Shown here one piece after another: positions 1 through 7,464 of a stretch of 64,000 nt of DNA. The notes beneath the pieces were generated by a model. It saw only the letters and a program-made list of their open reading frames with translations. It was not told the DNA's origin and did not search any database. Source of the stretch: Glycomyces sp. YM15 (GTDB taxonomy: Bacteria > Actinomycetota > Actinomycetes > Mycobacteriales > Micromonosporaceae); assembly GCF_016918015.1 (NCBI RefSeq), contig NZ_JAERMK010000006.1, forward strand, positions 4,199 through 68,198. Direction: 5' to 3'. A program made the position numbers and the translations under genes. Every line of letters starts with the position of its first letter. Position 1 is the stretch's first letter.

Positions 1-70
1 TGTGTTTTTGTTTGGGGGGGGGGGGGGGTGGGGGGGGGGTGGGGGGGGGGGGGGGGGCCCCCCCCCCCCC
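1..70. repeat. Homopolymer G/C run at the window edge
   Basis: After a short T-rich start, positions 14-57 are almost pure G (two interrupting T) and 58-70 pure C. Nothing is encoded here. A G run that turns straight into a C run at a sequence end is most easily explained as a sequencing or assembly artefact, not biology. The mannosidase stop codon at 82-84 lies just inside, so the true downstream flank of that gene is not visible. Confidence 0.8.
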
Positions 71-81
71 GCCGGACTGCT

Positions 82-2499
82 TCAGTCGTTGATCGTCCGC
101 AGGACCGGTTTCGCGGTCAGTGCCCGCTGGAGTTCGGGCGAGGCGGCGATGGCCTCGCTCTGGACGGTGAAGGTGACCTGCTCGCCGGGGACGAGCGTGA
201 TGAGGGCCTTGTCCACCACCGCATCCGGGTCGAGACGGTCGGCGAACAGGCAGAGGTCGCGGAGCACGCTCTCGGCGTGGACGGTGACCGTGACGCCGCC
301 GTCGATGGCGGCGACGTCGGTCGTGAACCGGGCCTTCGGCCAGTTCATGTCCTTGTCCTCCTTGGTGAACCAGGTCGCGCGGGGGAAGTCCTCGCGGCCG
401 GTCAGCAGGAATTCGCCGTCCTTCGGGATCGCGCCGGGCTCGAGTTCGAGCACGGCGGTGTCGCGCGGGTCGATCTCCATCTGGACGAGCGCCCGGCCGA
501 TGATGCGGCCCTCGGCGTTGCACTTCCAGAAGCCGATCACGCCGGTCCAGGCCTCGGCGGCGTCGTTGACCACCACCATGTTCAGGCCGTCGCCTTCGGG
601 CTGGAAGGTCACGAGGCGTTCGGCGAAGACGTCGCGCAGCGCGTACCAGAGCGGCTTGAGGCGCTCCTCGCCGTCGATCGCGGCCCACGAGGTGACGGGC
701 CAGCAGTCGTTGAGCTGCCACACGATCGCGCCCGAGCAGTAGGGCTGGAGCGAGCGGAAGTACTCGATGCCGAGGCGGATCGCGCGGGCCTGGTTGACCT
801 GTGTGTAGTACAGCCAGTCGTCGAAGTCGCGGACGGGCGGCAGGTGGGCGTCGAGGCCGCGCTGGAGCTTCTCCTGGCCGTTCGCGGCCTTCTGGTGCCA
901 CAGCATCGACGGGCTCGCGGCTTCGAGCGGTTCGTCGGTGACCATGCGCCGCACCGTGGCCCAGGCGGGCGGGGCCTGGTAGCCGAATTCGGCGACGAAG
1001 CGCGGCTTCCAGTCGCGGTAGTGGGTGTAGTCGAGGTCGTTCCAGACGTCCCAGATGTGGGCGGAGGCGTGCGCCTGCTCGTTCGGGTGCAGGTCGCGCG
1101 CACCGGAGTAGGGACTGCCGGGCCAGTACGGGCGGGTGCCGTCCACTTCGGCCGCGAGTTTGGGGAGGAGGTCGTGGTAGTAGCCCGCGCCCCAGGTTCG
1201 TTCGCCGAGGTCGCCCTGCCAGTCCCAGTCGTGCCAGCCCCAGAGGTTCTCGTTGTTGCCGGTCCAGGTGACCAGGCTCGGGTGGGGCGCGAGGCGGGCG
1301 AGGTTGTCGCGCGCTTCGGCCTCCACTTCGGACCAGAACGGTTCCTCTTCGGGGTAGGCGGCGCAGGCGAACAGGAAGTCCTGTCCCACGAGGAGGCCGA
1401 GTTCGTCGCAGAGCCGGTAGAAGTCCTCGGACTCGTAGACCCCGCCGCCCCAGACGCGGATGTAGTTGATCCCGGCGGCGATCGCCTGCCGGAGGCGGCG
1501 TTCGAGGCGCGCGGGGTCGATGCGGCTGAACAGGGCCTCGTCGGGGATCCAGTTGACGCCCTTGACCCAGATCGGCTCGCCGTTGACCTTGAGGTTGTAG
1601 GGGCGGCCGTCGTCGTCGGGCTCGGTGTCGAGTTCGACGGTGCGGAAACCGATGCGGTGCTCCCAGGTGTCGAGGCCGCCGTCGAGGGTCACCTTGGCGT
1701 CGTAAAGCCTGCGCTCGCCTCGGTCGTGCGGGCGCCACAGCTCGGGGTCGGGGACCTCTACGCGCACGTTCGCGGTCGCCACCCCGGCCGCGAGGCGGAT
1801 CGCGGAACGCCGCCCTGCGACCTCGCAGACCAGTTCGGCGTCGGTGTCGGCGGCCTTCGCGAGGCTCACCGAGAAGTCGACGGCCCCTTGGCCGTCCTCA
1901 AGGGAGACTCGCGGGACGACCTCGTCGATGCGCGCGGTCTTCCAGCACTCCAGGCGCACCGGCCGCCAGATCCCGGCGCCGGCGAGGTTCGGCCCCCAGT
2001 CCCAGCCGAAGTTGCAGGCGGCCTTGCGGATGAAGTTGCCGGGCTCGGGGTAGGCGTTCGGCCGGTCGCCGAGGCGGTCGCGCTGGGCCTCGGCGTAGGT
2101 GTACGGCGCGGTGAAGTGCACCTCGAGTTCGTTGTCGCCCTCGAGGATCTGGTCGCGCACGTCGAAGCGGTAGCGGCGGTGCATGTTCGCGGTCTCGCCG
2201 ATGACGGTGCCGTTGAGGCTGACCCGGGCGACCGTGTCGAGCCCGTCGAAGACCAGGTCGATCCCGTCCCAGTCGCCCGCCTCATGGGTGAAGGCGGTCC
2301 GGTAGGTCCAGTCGTGGCGGCCGACCCAGGCCAGGTCGCGCTCGGCCTCGTCCACGTACGGGTCGCCGATGAGGCCGGCGGTCAGCAGGTCGGCGACCAC
2401 ATCGCCTGGCACGGAGGCCGGGATCGCGTCGACGGCCACCGGTGCCCCGGGGTCGCCGGTGACGGTCCAGCCTTCGTGCAGGGTTCGCTTGGCGGTCAA
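82..2499 (-). CDS. GH2 beta-mannosidase
   Basis: An 805-residue family GH2 beta-mannosidase that should release mannose from the non-reducing end of manno-oligosaccharides. There is no signal peptide, so it acts in the cytoplasm. The N-terminal sugar-binding jelly roll starts with HEGWTVTGDPGAPV and includes WTYRTAFTHEAG; the (beta/alpha)8 barrel carries the acid/base Glu in TWTGNNENLWGW (about residue 416) and the nucleophile Glu in RFVAEFGYQAPP (about residue 504). Length fits the family. It is the last gene of the minus-strand transporter cluster, about 230 bp after the permease, and completes the mannan pathway begun by the GH5 mannanase at 7465. A GH2 enzyme of another specificity is possible, but the overall sequence pattern is that of beta-mannosidases. 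Confidence 0.93.
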   Translation of the reverse strand: MTAKRTLHEGWTVTGDPGAPVAVDAIPASVPGDVVADLLTAGLIGDPYVDEAERDLAWVGRHDWTYRTAFTHEAGDWDGIDLVFDGLDTVARVSLNGTVIGETANMHRRYRFDVRDQILEGDNELEVHFTAPYTYAEAQRDRLGDRPNAYPEPGNFIRKAACNFGWDWGPNLAGAGIWRPVRLECWKTARIDEVVPRVSLEDGQGAVDFSVSLAKAADTDAELVCEVAGRRSAIRLAAGVATANVRVEVPDPELWRPHDRGERRLYDAKVTLDGGLDTWEHRIGFRTVELDTEPDDDGRPYNLKVNGEPIWVKGVNWIPDEALFSRIDPARLERRLRQAIAAGINYIRVWGGGVYESEDFYRLCDELGLLVGQDFLFACAAYPEEEPFWSEVEAEARDNLARLAPHPSLVTWTGNNENLWGWHDWDWQGDLGERTWGAGYYHDLLPKLAAEVDGTRPYWPGSPYSGARDLHPNEQAHASAHIWDVWNDLDYTHYRDWKPRFVAEFGYQAPPAWATVRRMVTDEPLEAASPSMLWHQKAANGQEKLQRGLDAHLPPVRDFDDWLYYTQVNQARAIRLGIEYFRSLQPYCSGAIVWQLNDCWPVTSWAAIDGEERLKPLWYALRDVFAERLVTFQPEGDGLNMVVVNDAAEAWTGVIGFWKCNAEGRIIGRALVQMEIDPRDTAVLELEPGAIPKDGEFLLTGREDFPRATWFTKEDKDMNWPKARFTTDVAAIDGGVTVTVHAESVLRDLCLFADRLDPDAVVDKALITLVPGEQVTFTVQSEAIAASPELQRALTAKPVLRTIND

Positions 2500-2594
2500 A
2501 GAGACTCCTATGCCTTGGTTAGCGAGCGGTGGGCACGGCGCGGGACGCTCGCCCTCGAGCGTCCCGGTCCGAACGTTCTCATGCCTTGGTACCC

Positions 2595-2742
2595 GACAGG
2601 GCGATGCCCTTGATGCTGCACTGCCGCTTCATCAAGAGCATCGCGAGGTACCTCACGCTTTGATACCGGACAGGGCGATGCCCATGATGCTGTGCCTCCG
2701 CTTCATCAAGAGCATCGCGAGGTACCTCACGCTTTGATTCCG
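2595..2742. repeat. 74-bp tandem repeat derived from the permease 3' end
   Basis: Two 74-bp units (2595-2668 and 2669-2742) are followed by a partial third that begins inside the permease gene (2743 onward, GACAGGGCGATGCCC). The units are identical across CGCTTCATCAAGAGCATCGC and the next 20 or so bases and differ at only a few bases elsewhere. Read on the minus strand, each unit repeats the permease C-terminal codons (GIALSGIKA) plus its stop codon. The array therefore looks like a tandem duplication of the end of that gene, lying between it and the mannosidase. Confidence 0.85.
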
Positions 2743-3665
2743 GACAGGGCGATGCCCTTGATGAAGTGCTTCTGGAACAGGAAGAAGAACACCACCGTCG
2801 GCAGCGTAGCCAGCAGCGAGGCGGCCATCGCCACGCCCATCGACCCCGGGCTGGAGACGATCGAGTTGTTCAGGCTCGACAGCGCCATCGGAAGGTTGAA
2901 CAGCTCGTCGGTGCGGATGATGATGAGCGGCCACAGGAAGTTGTTCCACTCCCCCAGCGCCACGAAGATCGCCATGGCCGCCAGGGCGGGCCGCAGCAGC
3001 GGCAGGATGATCTGCCACCAGATCCGCCATTCGCTCGCGCCGTCGACCCGGGCGGCGTGCACGAGGTCGTCCGGGATCGACCGCAGGTACTGCACCAGGA
3101 AGAACACCACGAAGGCCTTCGCGAGGCCCGGGATGATGTAGCCGAGGTAGGAGTCGGTCATGCCGAGGTCCGAGGTCAGCAGGTAGTTCGGGATGAGGCT
3201 GACCTGCCACGGGATCATCATCGAGGAGATGATCGTGACGAACACGATGCGGCGGCCGGGCGCCGCGGTCTTGGTGAGCATGTACGCCGCGAGCGAGGCG
3301 ATGAGCAGGCTGATCACGGTCACCGTGACGGTGATCCAGAAGCTGTTGAACGCGAAGCGGAGGAACCCTCCCGCGACCTCGTCCCAGCGCTGGAAGACGC
3401 CCTCCACGCTGTCCTTGTTCCCGAGGGTCGGGTCGTAGAACGAGTCGAGCGAGGGGTCCTGCGGGAAGAACGTGGGCGGGTTCTTCATCAGCTCGGGCAC
3501 GGTCTTGAAGGCGGCGATGATCATCCACCAGAACGGGATGAGCACGACGAGGGCCCAGAGGTAGAGCGGAAGGCGGGCGAGTTCGGCGGCCCAGTTCACG
3601 CGCCGCTTGAACGGCGTCGGCCGCTTCGTGGCGGTGCCCGCCGAGGCGAGGGTCTTGACGCTCAT
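2727..3665 (-). CDS. Sugar ABC transporter permease (MalG-like)
   Basis: A 312-residue inner-membrane permease of the carbohydrate-uptake ABC family (MalG/CUT1 type). It has about six membrane segments, the first at residues 33-53 (LYLWALVVLIPFWWMIIAAF), and the EAA loop that docks to the ATPase (VDGASEWRIWWQIILPLLRP, with the usual D-G-A-S and L-P). The ATG at 3665 overlaps the upstream permease stop by four bases (ATGA), so the two are translationally coupled. No ATP-binding subunit is encoded nearby; in actinomycetes such transporters commonly share a general ATPase (MsiK), which I infer here. Neighbouring mannanase and mannosidase genes suggest manno-oligosaccharides as substrate. The last codons are reused in the tandem repeat downstream. 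Confidence 0.93.
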   Translation of the reverse strand: MSVKTLASAGTATKRPTPFKRRVNWAAELARLPLYLWALVVLIPFWWMIIAAFKTVPELMKNPPTFFPQDPSLDSFYDPTLGNKDSVEGVFQRWDEVAGGFLRFAFNSFWITVTVTVISLLIASLAAYMLTKTAAPGRRIVFVTIISSMMIPWQVSLIPNYLLTSDLGMTDSYLGYIIPGLAKAFVVFFLVQYLRSIPDDLVHAARVDGASEWRIWWQIILPLLRPALAAMAIFVALGEWNNFLWPLIIIRTDELFNLPMALSSLNNSIVSSPGSMGVAMAASLLATLPTVVFFFLFQKHFIKGIALSGIKA

Positions 3666-4639
3666 CGGTCGAACTCCTTGAAGGTCTTCGTGACGCGCAG
3701 CTGGACGAGGGTCACCAGGAAGATGATGAGGAACAGCACCCAGGCGATCGCGGAGGCGTAGCCGAGCTGGAAGCGGTTGAAGCCCATGTCGTACAGGTAC
3801 GGGACGATCGTGAGCGCGCTGTCGAGCGGTCCGCCCACAATGGAGGCCGAGCGGCGCCAGAGCAGGTAGACCGGTTCGAAGATCTGGAACGCGCCGATCG
3901 TGGAGGTGATGACGACGAAGACGAGCACGGGCCGCAGCAGCGGCAGCGTGATGTGCCAGAACTGCCGGGCCTTGGAGGCGCCGTCGATGGAGGCCTGTTC
4001 GTACAGCTCGTCGGGGATGGCGTTGATCCCGGCGACGAAGAGGACCATCGCGTAGCCCGCGCCGCCCCAGACGGCCATGGTCGTGAGGATCGGGATGCTC
4101 ACTCCGGGCTCGGCGAGCCAGGCGCGGTTCTCGCCGCCGAAGAAGCGCACGACGGTGTTGCCGAGGCCCCAGGAGTCGACCATGAAGATCCAGCGCCACA
4201 CCAGGATCACGCCCACCCCGGCCGAGACGGAGGGAAGGAAGAAGATCGTGCGCAGGACGCGGTCCCGCAGCGAGGTGGTCTTGAAGGCGATGGCGAGGAC
4301 GAGACCGAGCGCGATGGTGAGGATCACCGAGCCGAGCACGTACTTGACGGTGTTCCAGATGGCCTTGTGGAAGCGGTCGTCGTTGACGATGAGCTCGCTG
4401 AAGTTCTGGAAGCCGACGAACTCGGGGGCCTTGATGCCGTTGAAATCGGTGAGCGAGTAGTAGAAGGAGCGGCCGAGCGGGAAGATCAGGAAGACGATGA
4501 ACAGCAGCGCGAACGGCAGCAGCATGGCGTAAGCGGGGCCGTACCGCTGGAGGCGGTGGGACGGTCGGCCGCGGCGCGGCGCGGGCGCGGGGCCGGGCGC
4601 TGCGGCCCGCTCGGGGTCGGCGGTCTGCTTGAGGGTCAA
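3662..4639 (-). CDS. Sugar ABC transporter permease (MalF-like)
   Basis: The partner membrane permease of a CUT1 sugar importer, about 325 residues. After a proline/arginine-rich cytoplasmic start comes the first membrane helix (AYAMLLPFALLFIVFLIFPL) and then the periplasmic and multi-helix region; the EAA loop reads IDGASKARQFWHITLPLLRP near residue 230. I chose the TTG at 4639 because GGAG lies seven bases upstream and the product then has normal family length; the same frame is open further upstream to an ATG at 4792, but that would overlap the end of the binding-protein gene. Its stop overlaps the next permease start by four bases. Confidence 0.9.
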   Translation of the reverse strand: MTLKQTADPERAAAPGPAPAPRRGRPSHRLQRYGPAYAMLLPFALLFIVFLIFPLGRSFYYSLTDFNGIKAPEFVGFQNFSELIVNDDRFHKAIWNTVKYVLGSVILTIALGLVLAIAFKTTSLRDRVLRTIFFLPSVSAGVGVILVWRWIFMVDSWGLGNTVVRFFGGENRAWLAEPGVSIPILTTMAVWGGAGYAMVLFVAGINAIPDELYEQASIDGASKARQFWHITLPLLRPVLVFVVITSTIGAFQIFEPVYLLWRRSASIVGGPLDSALTIVPYLYDMGFNRFQLGYASAIAWVLFLIIFLVTLVQLRVTKTFKEFDR

Positions 4640-4721
4640 GGGAGTGCTCCGGGACGGTGAAGGCGGGCGGGGCGCGGCGGTGCCGCTCGAGGGCACCGGG
4701 CCGCGCCCGCCCGGGCGACTG

Positions 4722-5990
4722 CTACTGGTTGGCTTCCATGGCGGTCTTGGCGTTCGCGAGGGCCTCCTCGACCGGCACGCCTTCGAGCACAATGGACTGG
4801 AGGGCGAGCTGCACGTCAGGGGACGAGGGCTCCCAGCCGGTGCAGTTGGGCGGTCCTACGGAGGTCTCGAAGATCGTGGTGAGGGCCTGCTTGTTGGCGT
4901 CGTCGAGGTGGGTGTCCGCGACCTTGTCCGTGCGCGGGGGCAGCCACAGGACGTTGTTCTCGGCGGCGGTGGTGAGCATGGCGTCGACGCCCGCGTCGGA
5001 GTAGACCATGTCGATGAAGGCCGCGGAGGTGCCCGGCGCCTCGGACTGGGCCATCACGCCCATGACGTTGCCGCCGATGAAGGAACCGGCGTTGGCGGGC
5101 CCGGCCGGGAGGGGCGCGGAGCTCCACTTGCCCGCGAGCTCGGGGAAGCCGACGGTGAGCGTGTCGTAGTTCCAGGAGCCGCCGGTGGCGAACACGTACT
5201 CGCCCGCGGAGAACCCGGCGCCCAGGTCGGGCTGGTCGGTGGGCACGTTCTGCTCGCTGAAGCGCTTGGCCCAGTACTCGGTGCCCAGGGCGACCTCAGG
5301 GGAGTCGATGGTGACCTCGGAGCAGTCCTCGCTGTAGAGGGTGCCGCCGGCCTGGTGCATGTAGTTGAACCAGTCGAGCCAGCCGATGGGTTCCCAGGTG
5401 GCGGCGAACGGGGTCGCGTAGCCCGCGCCCTGGAGCTCGGTGATGGCCGCGTCCATCTCCTCCCAGGTGGCGGGGACGGCGATGCCCTCGGCCTCGAGGA
5501 TGTCGGAGCGGTAGTACATCGAGTACGTGGTCATGTTGAGCGGCACGCCGTAGAGCTCGCCGCCGGGCGACTCGATCGACTGCCACAGGCCATCGATCAC
5601 ATTGGACTCGAGATTCTCGGTCTCATACTGGCGCAAGTCGACCAGGCCGCCGAGCTCGCCGAACTCGATGCCCCAGGAGAGGCCGCCGGTGAAGATGTCG
5701 GGGCCGTCCTGGCTCTGGATGGCGGTGAGGATCTTGGCGTGGGCGTCGGCCCAGTCGATGGCCTCGACCTCGACCTTGACGCCGTGCTCCTCCTCGAAGA
5801 GCTTGCCGACGGCCTCGATCATCGGCAGCTGGGTGGCGTCGCCGGTGTGCCAGACGGTGATCGAGTCGACGTTCTCTTCTTCCATGCTGGTGGCGTCCTG
5901 GCCACCGCCGCCGTCGGAGCAGGCGGCTGCGGTGAGCGCGATCGCGGCCGCGGCGGCGGCCGCGCCGAAGCGCTTGGTTCTCGAGATCAC
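4722..5990 (-). CDS. Sugar-binding lipoprotein of ABC transporter
   Basis: A 422-residue extracellular solute-binding protein (family 1), the receptor that captures the oligosaccharide and hands it to the two permeases. The start shows basic residues, an alanine-rich hydrophobic stretch and a lipobox (LTAAAC), so the mature protein is lipid-anchored at its Cys. The mature part starts with a flexible SDGGGGQDATS stretch followed by the typical ITVWHTGD beginning of the first lobe. Start choice: the GTG at 5990 has GGAG upstream; other in-frame starts lie at 6002 (GTG) and 6047. The gene opens the minus-strand transporter operon and has its own promoter and candidate operator upstream (6070-6118). 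Confidence 0.92.
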   Translation of the reverse strand: MISRTKRFGAAAAAAAIALTAAACSDGGGGQDATSMEEENVDSITVWHTGDATQLPMIEAVGKLFEEEHGVKVEVEAIDWADAHAKILTAIQSQDGPDIFTGGLSWGIEFGELGGLVDLRQYETENLESNVIDGLWQSIESPGGELYGVPLNMTTYSMYYRSDILEAEGIAVPATWEEMDAAITELQGAGYATPFAATWEPIGWLDWFNYMHQAGGTLYSEDCSEVTIDSPEVALGTEYWAKRFSEQNVPTDQPDLGAGFSAGEYVFATGGSWNYDTLTVGFPELAGKWSSAPLPAGPANAGSFIGGNVMGVMAQSEAPGTSAAFIDMVYSDAGVDAMLTTAAENNVLWLPPRTDKVADTHLDDANKQALTTIFETSVGPPNCTGWEPSSPDVQLALQSIVLEGVPVEEALANAKTAMEANQ

Positions 5991-6069
5991 GGTGACGTTC
6001 ACTCCGTTCAGGGGAAGGGGTCCACCGGCGGGCACAGCGCGGCTCACGGGACTCGTGGGACCACAGCGC

Positions 6070-6118
6070 TTAACCGGATAAGTGACCCGAACTTATATCC
6101 CGGATCACACTCAGTCAA
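6070..6118 (-). promoter_or_regulatory. Promoter and LacI-type operator of the mannan transporter operon
   Basis: On the minus strand, -35 TTGACT (6118-6113) and -10 TAAGTT (6095-6090) are separated by 17 bases. Just downstream of the predicted start lies TTAACCGGATAA (6070-6081), a near-palindrome with a central CG typical of LacI-family operators and similar to sites in front of the regulator and the mannanase. A repressor bound there would block transcription of the transporter genes. Confidence 0.55.
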
Positions 6119-6174
6119 TGCCTTGACCGCACCGTGACCGAATTGAAATCATGGTTGTCGATGTATCGAAAAAC

Positions 6175-6204
6175 TATGCTGAACCGGTTCGTCGAACCGG
6201 TGCG
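6175..6204 (+). promoter_or_regulatory. Two LacI-type operators over the regulator promoter
   Basis: TGAACCGGTTCG (6180-6191) contains a perfect 10-bp palindrome, GAACCGGTTC, and CGAACCGGTGCG (6193-6204) is a second copy 13 bp further. The first overlaps a possible -10 box TATGCT (6175-6180; the -35 is weak). This arrangement suggests that the LacI-type protein represses its own gene and perhaps the divergent transporter operon. Confidence 0.55.
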
Positions 6205-6269
6205 CTAGAGTCTGGAAACCGGCGGCGCTCAGTGCGCGACCGTGCCGAAGCCACCTGAGAGGACCACCG

Positions 6270-7319
6270 ATGACCAGGCGAGTCACCATCGCCGACATCG
6301 CCGCTGCGGCGGGAGTGTCGAAGGGCGCGGTCTCCTACGCCCTCAACGGGAGGCCCGGCGTCTCAGAGACCACGCGGGCCAAGATCCTCGCCATCGCCGC
6401 CGAAATGGGCTTCGTCCCCAACCGGGCCGCCCGATCCCTCTCGGTCTCCTCGGCGCAGGCCGTGGGCATCGCACTGCGCCGCTCCGCGCGGACCATCGGC
6501 ATCGAGCCCTACTTCATGGAGCTCATCAGCGGCATCGAGGCCACCCTCTCGGCCGGGTCCTACGGCCTGACGCTCCAGATCGTGGGCACCGTCGAGGAGG
6601 AACTGGAGGTCTACCGGCGCTGGTGGGCCGAACGGCGCGTCGACGGCGTGCTGCTGTGCGACATCGGCACCAGCGACCGCCGCCTCGACTTCATCGCCGA
6701 CCTGGGACTTCCCGCCGTGGCAGTGGGCGGCCCGGTCGAAGGCGCACGGTTCCCGGCGGTATGGCACGACGACGTCGAACCGTGCCGCGCCATCCTCGAG
6801 TACCTGTACACGCTGGGTCACCGACGCGTCGCCCGCGTCGCGGGCATCCCCGGCCTACTGCACACCGCGATCCGCGACCAGGCGTACGCCGACATGGCGG
6901 CCGAACTCGACTTCGCCTCCGTCACGACCGTCCACAGCGACTACACCGGCGAACAGGGAGCCCAGATCACCAGACGACTGCTGTCCTCTTCCAAGCGCCC
7001 CACCGCGATCGTCTACGACAACGACGTGATGGCCGTGGCCGGCCTCGGCGTCGCGCACGAACTCGGGCTCGAGATCCCCGAGCAGCTCTCCGTCGTGGCC
7101 TGGGACGACTCGCCGCTGTGCCGCCTCACCCACCCGGCGCTCACCTCGCTGACCCGGGACATCCCGGCGTACGGCTCCAACTGCGCCGAAGTCCTCCTGA
7201 CGCTCATCGGCGCCAACAGGGAGAGCGGGCCGCCGAGCGCCGAGTCGCGAACTTTCTCGGTTCAGTGCAGGCCCGCGCAGCTCTCGCCGCGCGGCTCCAC
7301 GGGACCGGTCCAGTCCTGA
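6270..7319 (+). CDS. LacI-family transcriptional regulator of the mannan locus
   Basis: A 349-residue LacI/GalR repressor. Residues 5-24 form the DNA-binding helix-turn-helix (TIADIAAAAGVSKGAVSYAL), followed by the hinge helix (PNRAARSLS) and a periplasmic-binding-protein-like effector domain of full length. The start ATG is preceded by GAGAGGACCACC. The gene lies between the divergent transporter operon and the mannanase, and related CCGG-centred palindromes occur at all three promoters. I therefore infer local repression relieved by a mannan-derived oligosaccharide; the actual ligand cannot be read from sequence. Confidence 0.92.
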   Translation: MTRRVTIADIAAAAGVSKGAVSYALNGRPGVSETTRAKILAIAAEMGFVPNRAARSLSVSSAQAVGIALRRSARTIGIEPYFMELISGIEATLSAGSYGLTLQIVGTVEEELEVYRRWWAERRVDGVLLCDIGTSDRRLDFIADLGLPAVAVGGPVEGARFPAVWHDDVEPCRAILEYLYTLGHRRVARVAGIPGLLHTAIRDQAYADMAAELDFASVTTVHSDYTGEQGAQITRRLLSSSKRPTAIVYDNDVMAVAGLGVAHELGLEIPEQLSVVAWDDSPLCRLTHPALTSLTRDIPAYGSNCAEVLLTLIGANRESGPPSAESRTFSVQCRPAQLSPRGSTGPVQS

Positions 7320-7405
7320 ACCGCCCGAAGCGGTCCCCGCAGTACCGGCGCGGCCACGGCCAATCTCACGGCACGTCTTGAACCCCATCAATATTTATGG
7401 TTCTC

Positions 7406-7433
7406 TATGTTGAAGTGGTGATTAACCGATTCA
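7406..7433 (+). promoter_or_regulatory. Candidate promoter and operator of the mannanase gene
   Basis: In an AT-rich stretch, a possible -10 box TATGTT (7406-7411) is followed by TTAACCGATTCA (7422-7433), an imperfect relative of the transporter operator TTAACCGGATAA. The match keeps the AACCG core and the central CG. No convincing -35 is visible. If real, it would put the secreted mannanase under the same repressor as the transporter. Confidence 0.4.
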
Positions 7434-7464
7434 CCTCCCACCCGGATCTACAGATGGGATCGAC

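Noticed and set aside
1-57. G-quadruplex or telomere-like end
   Set aside because: The run is a near-homopolymer flipping to C at the sequence edge, most like an artefact; no repeat unit is present.
2595-2760. Three spaced copies of GACAGGGCGATGCCC as a CRISPR array
   Set aside because: The spacers are also repeated and the unit matches the end of the neighbouring gene, so it is a tandem duplication.
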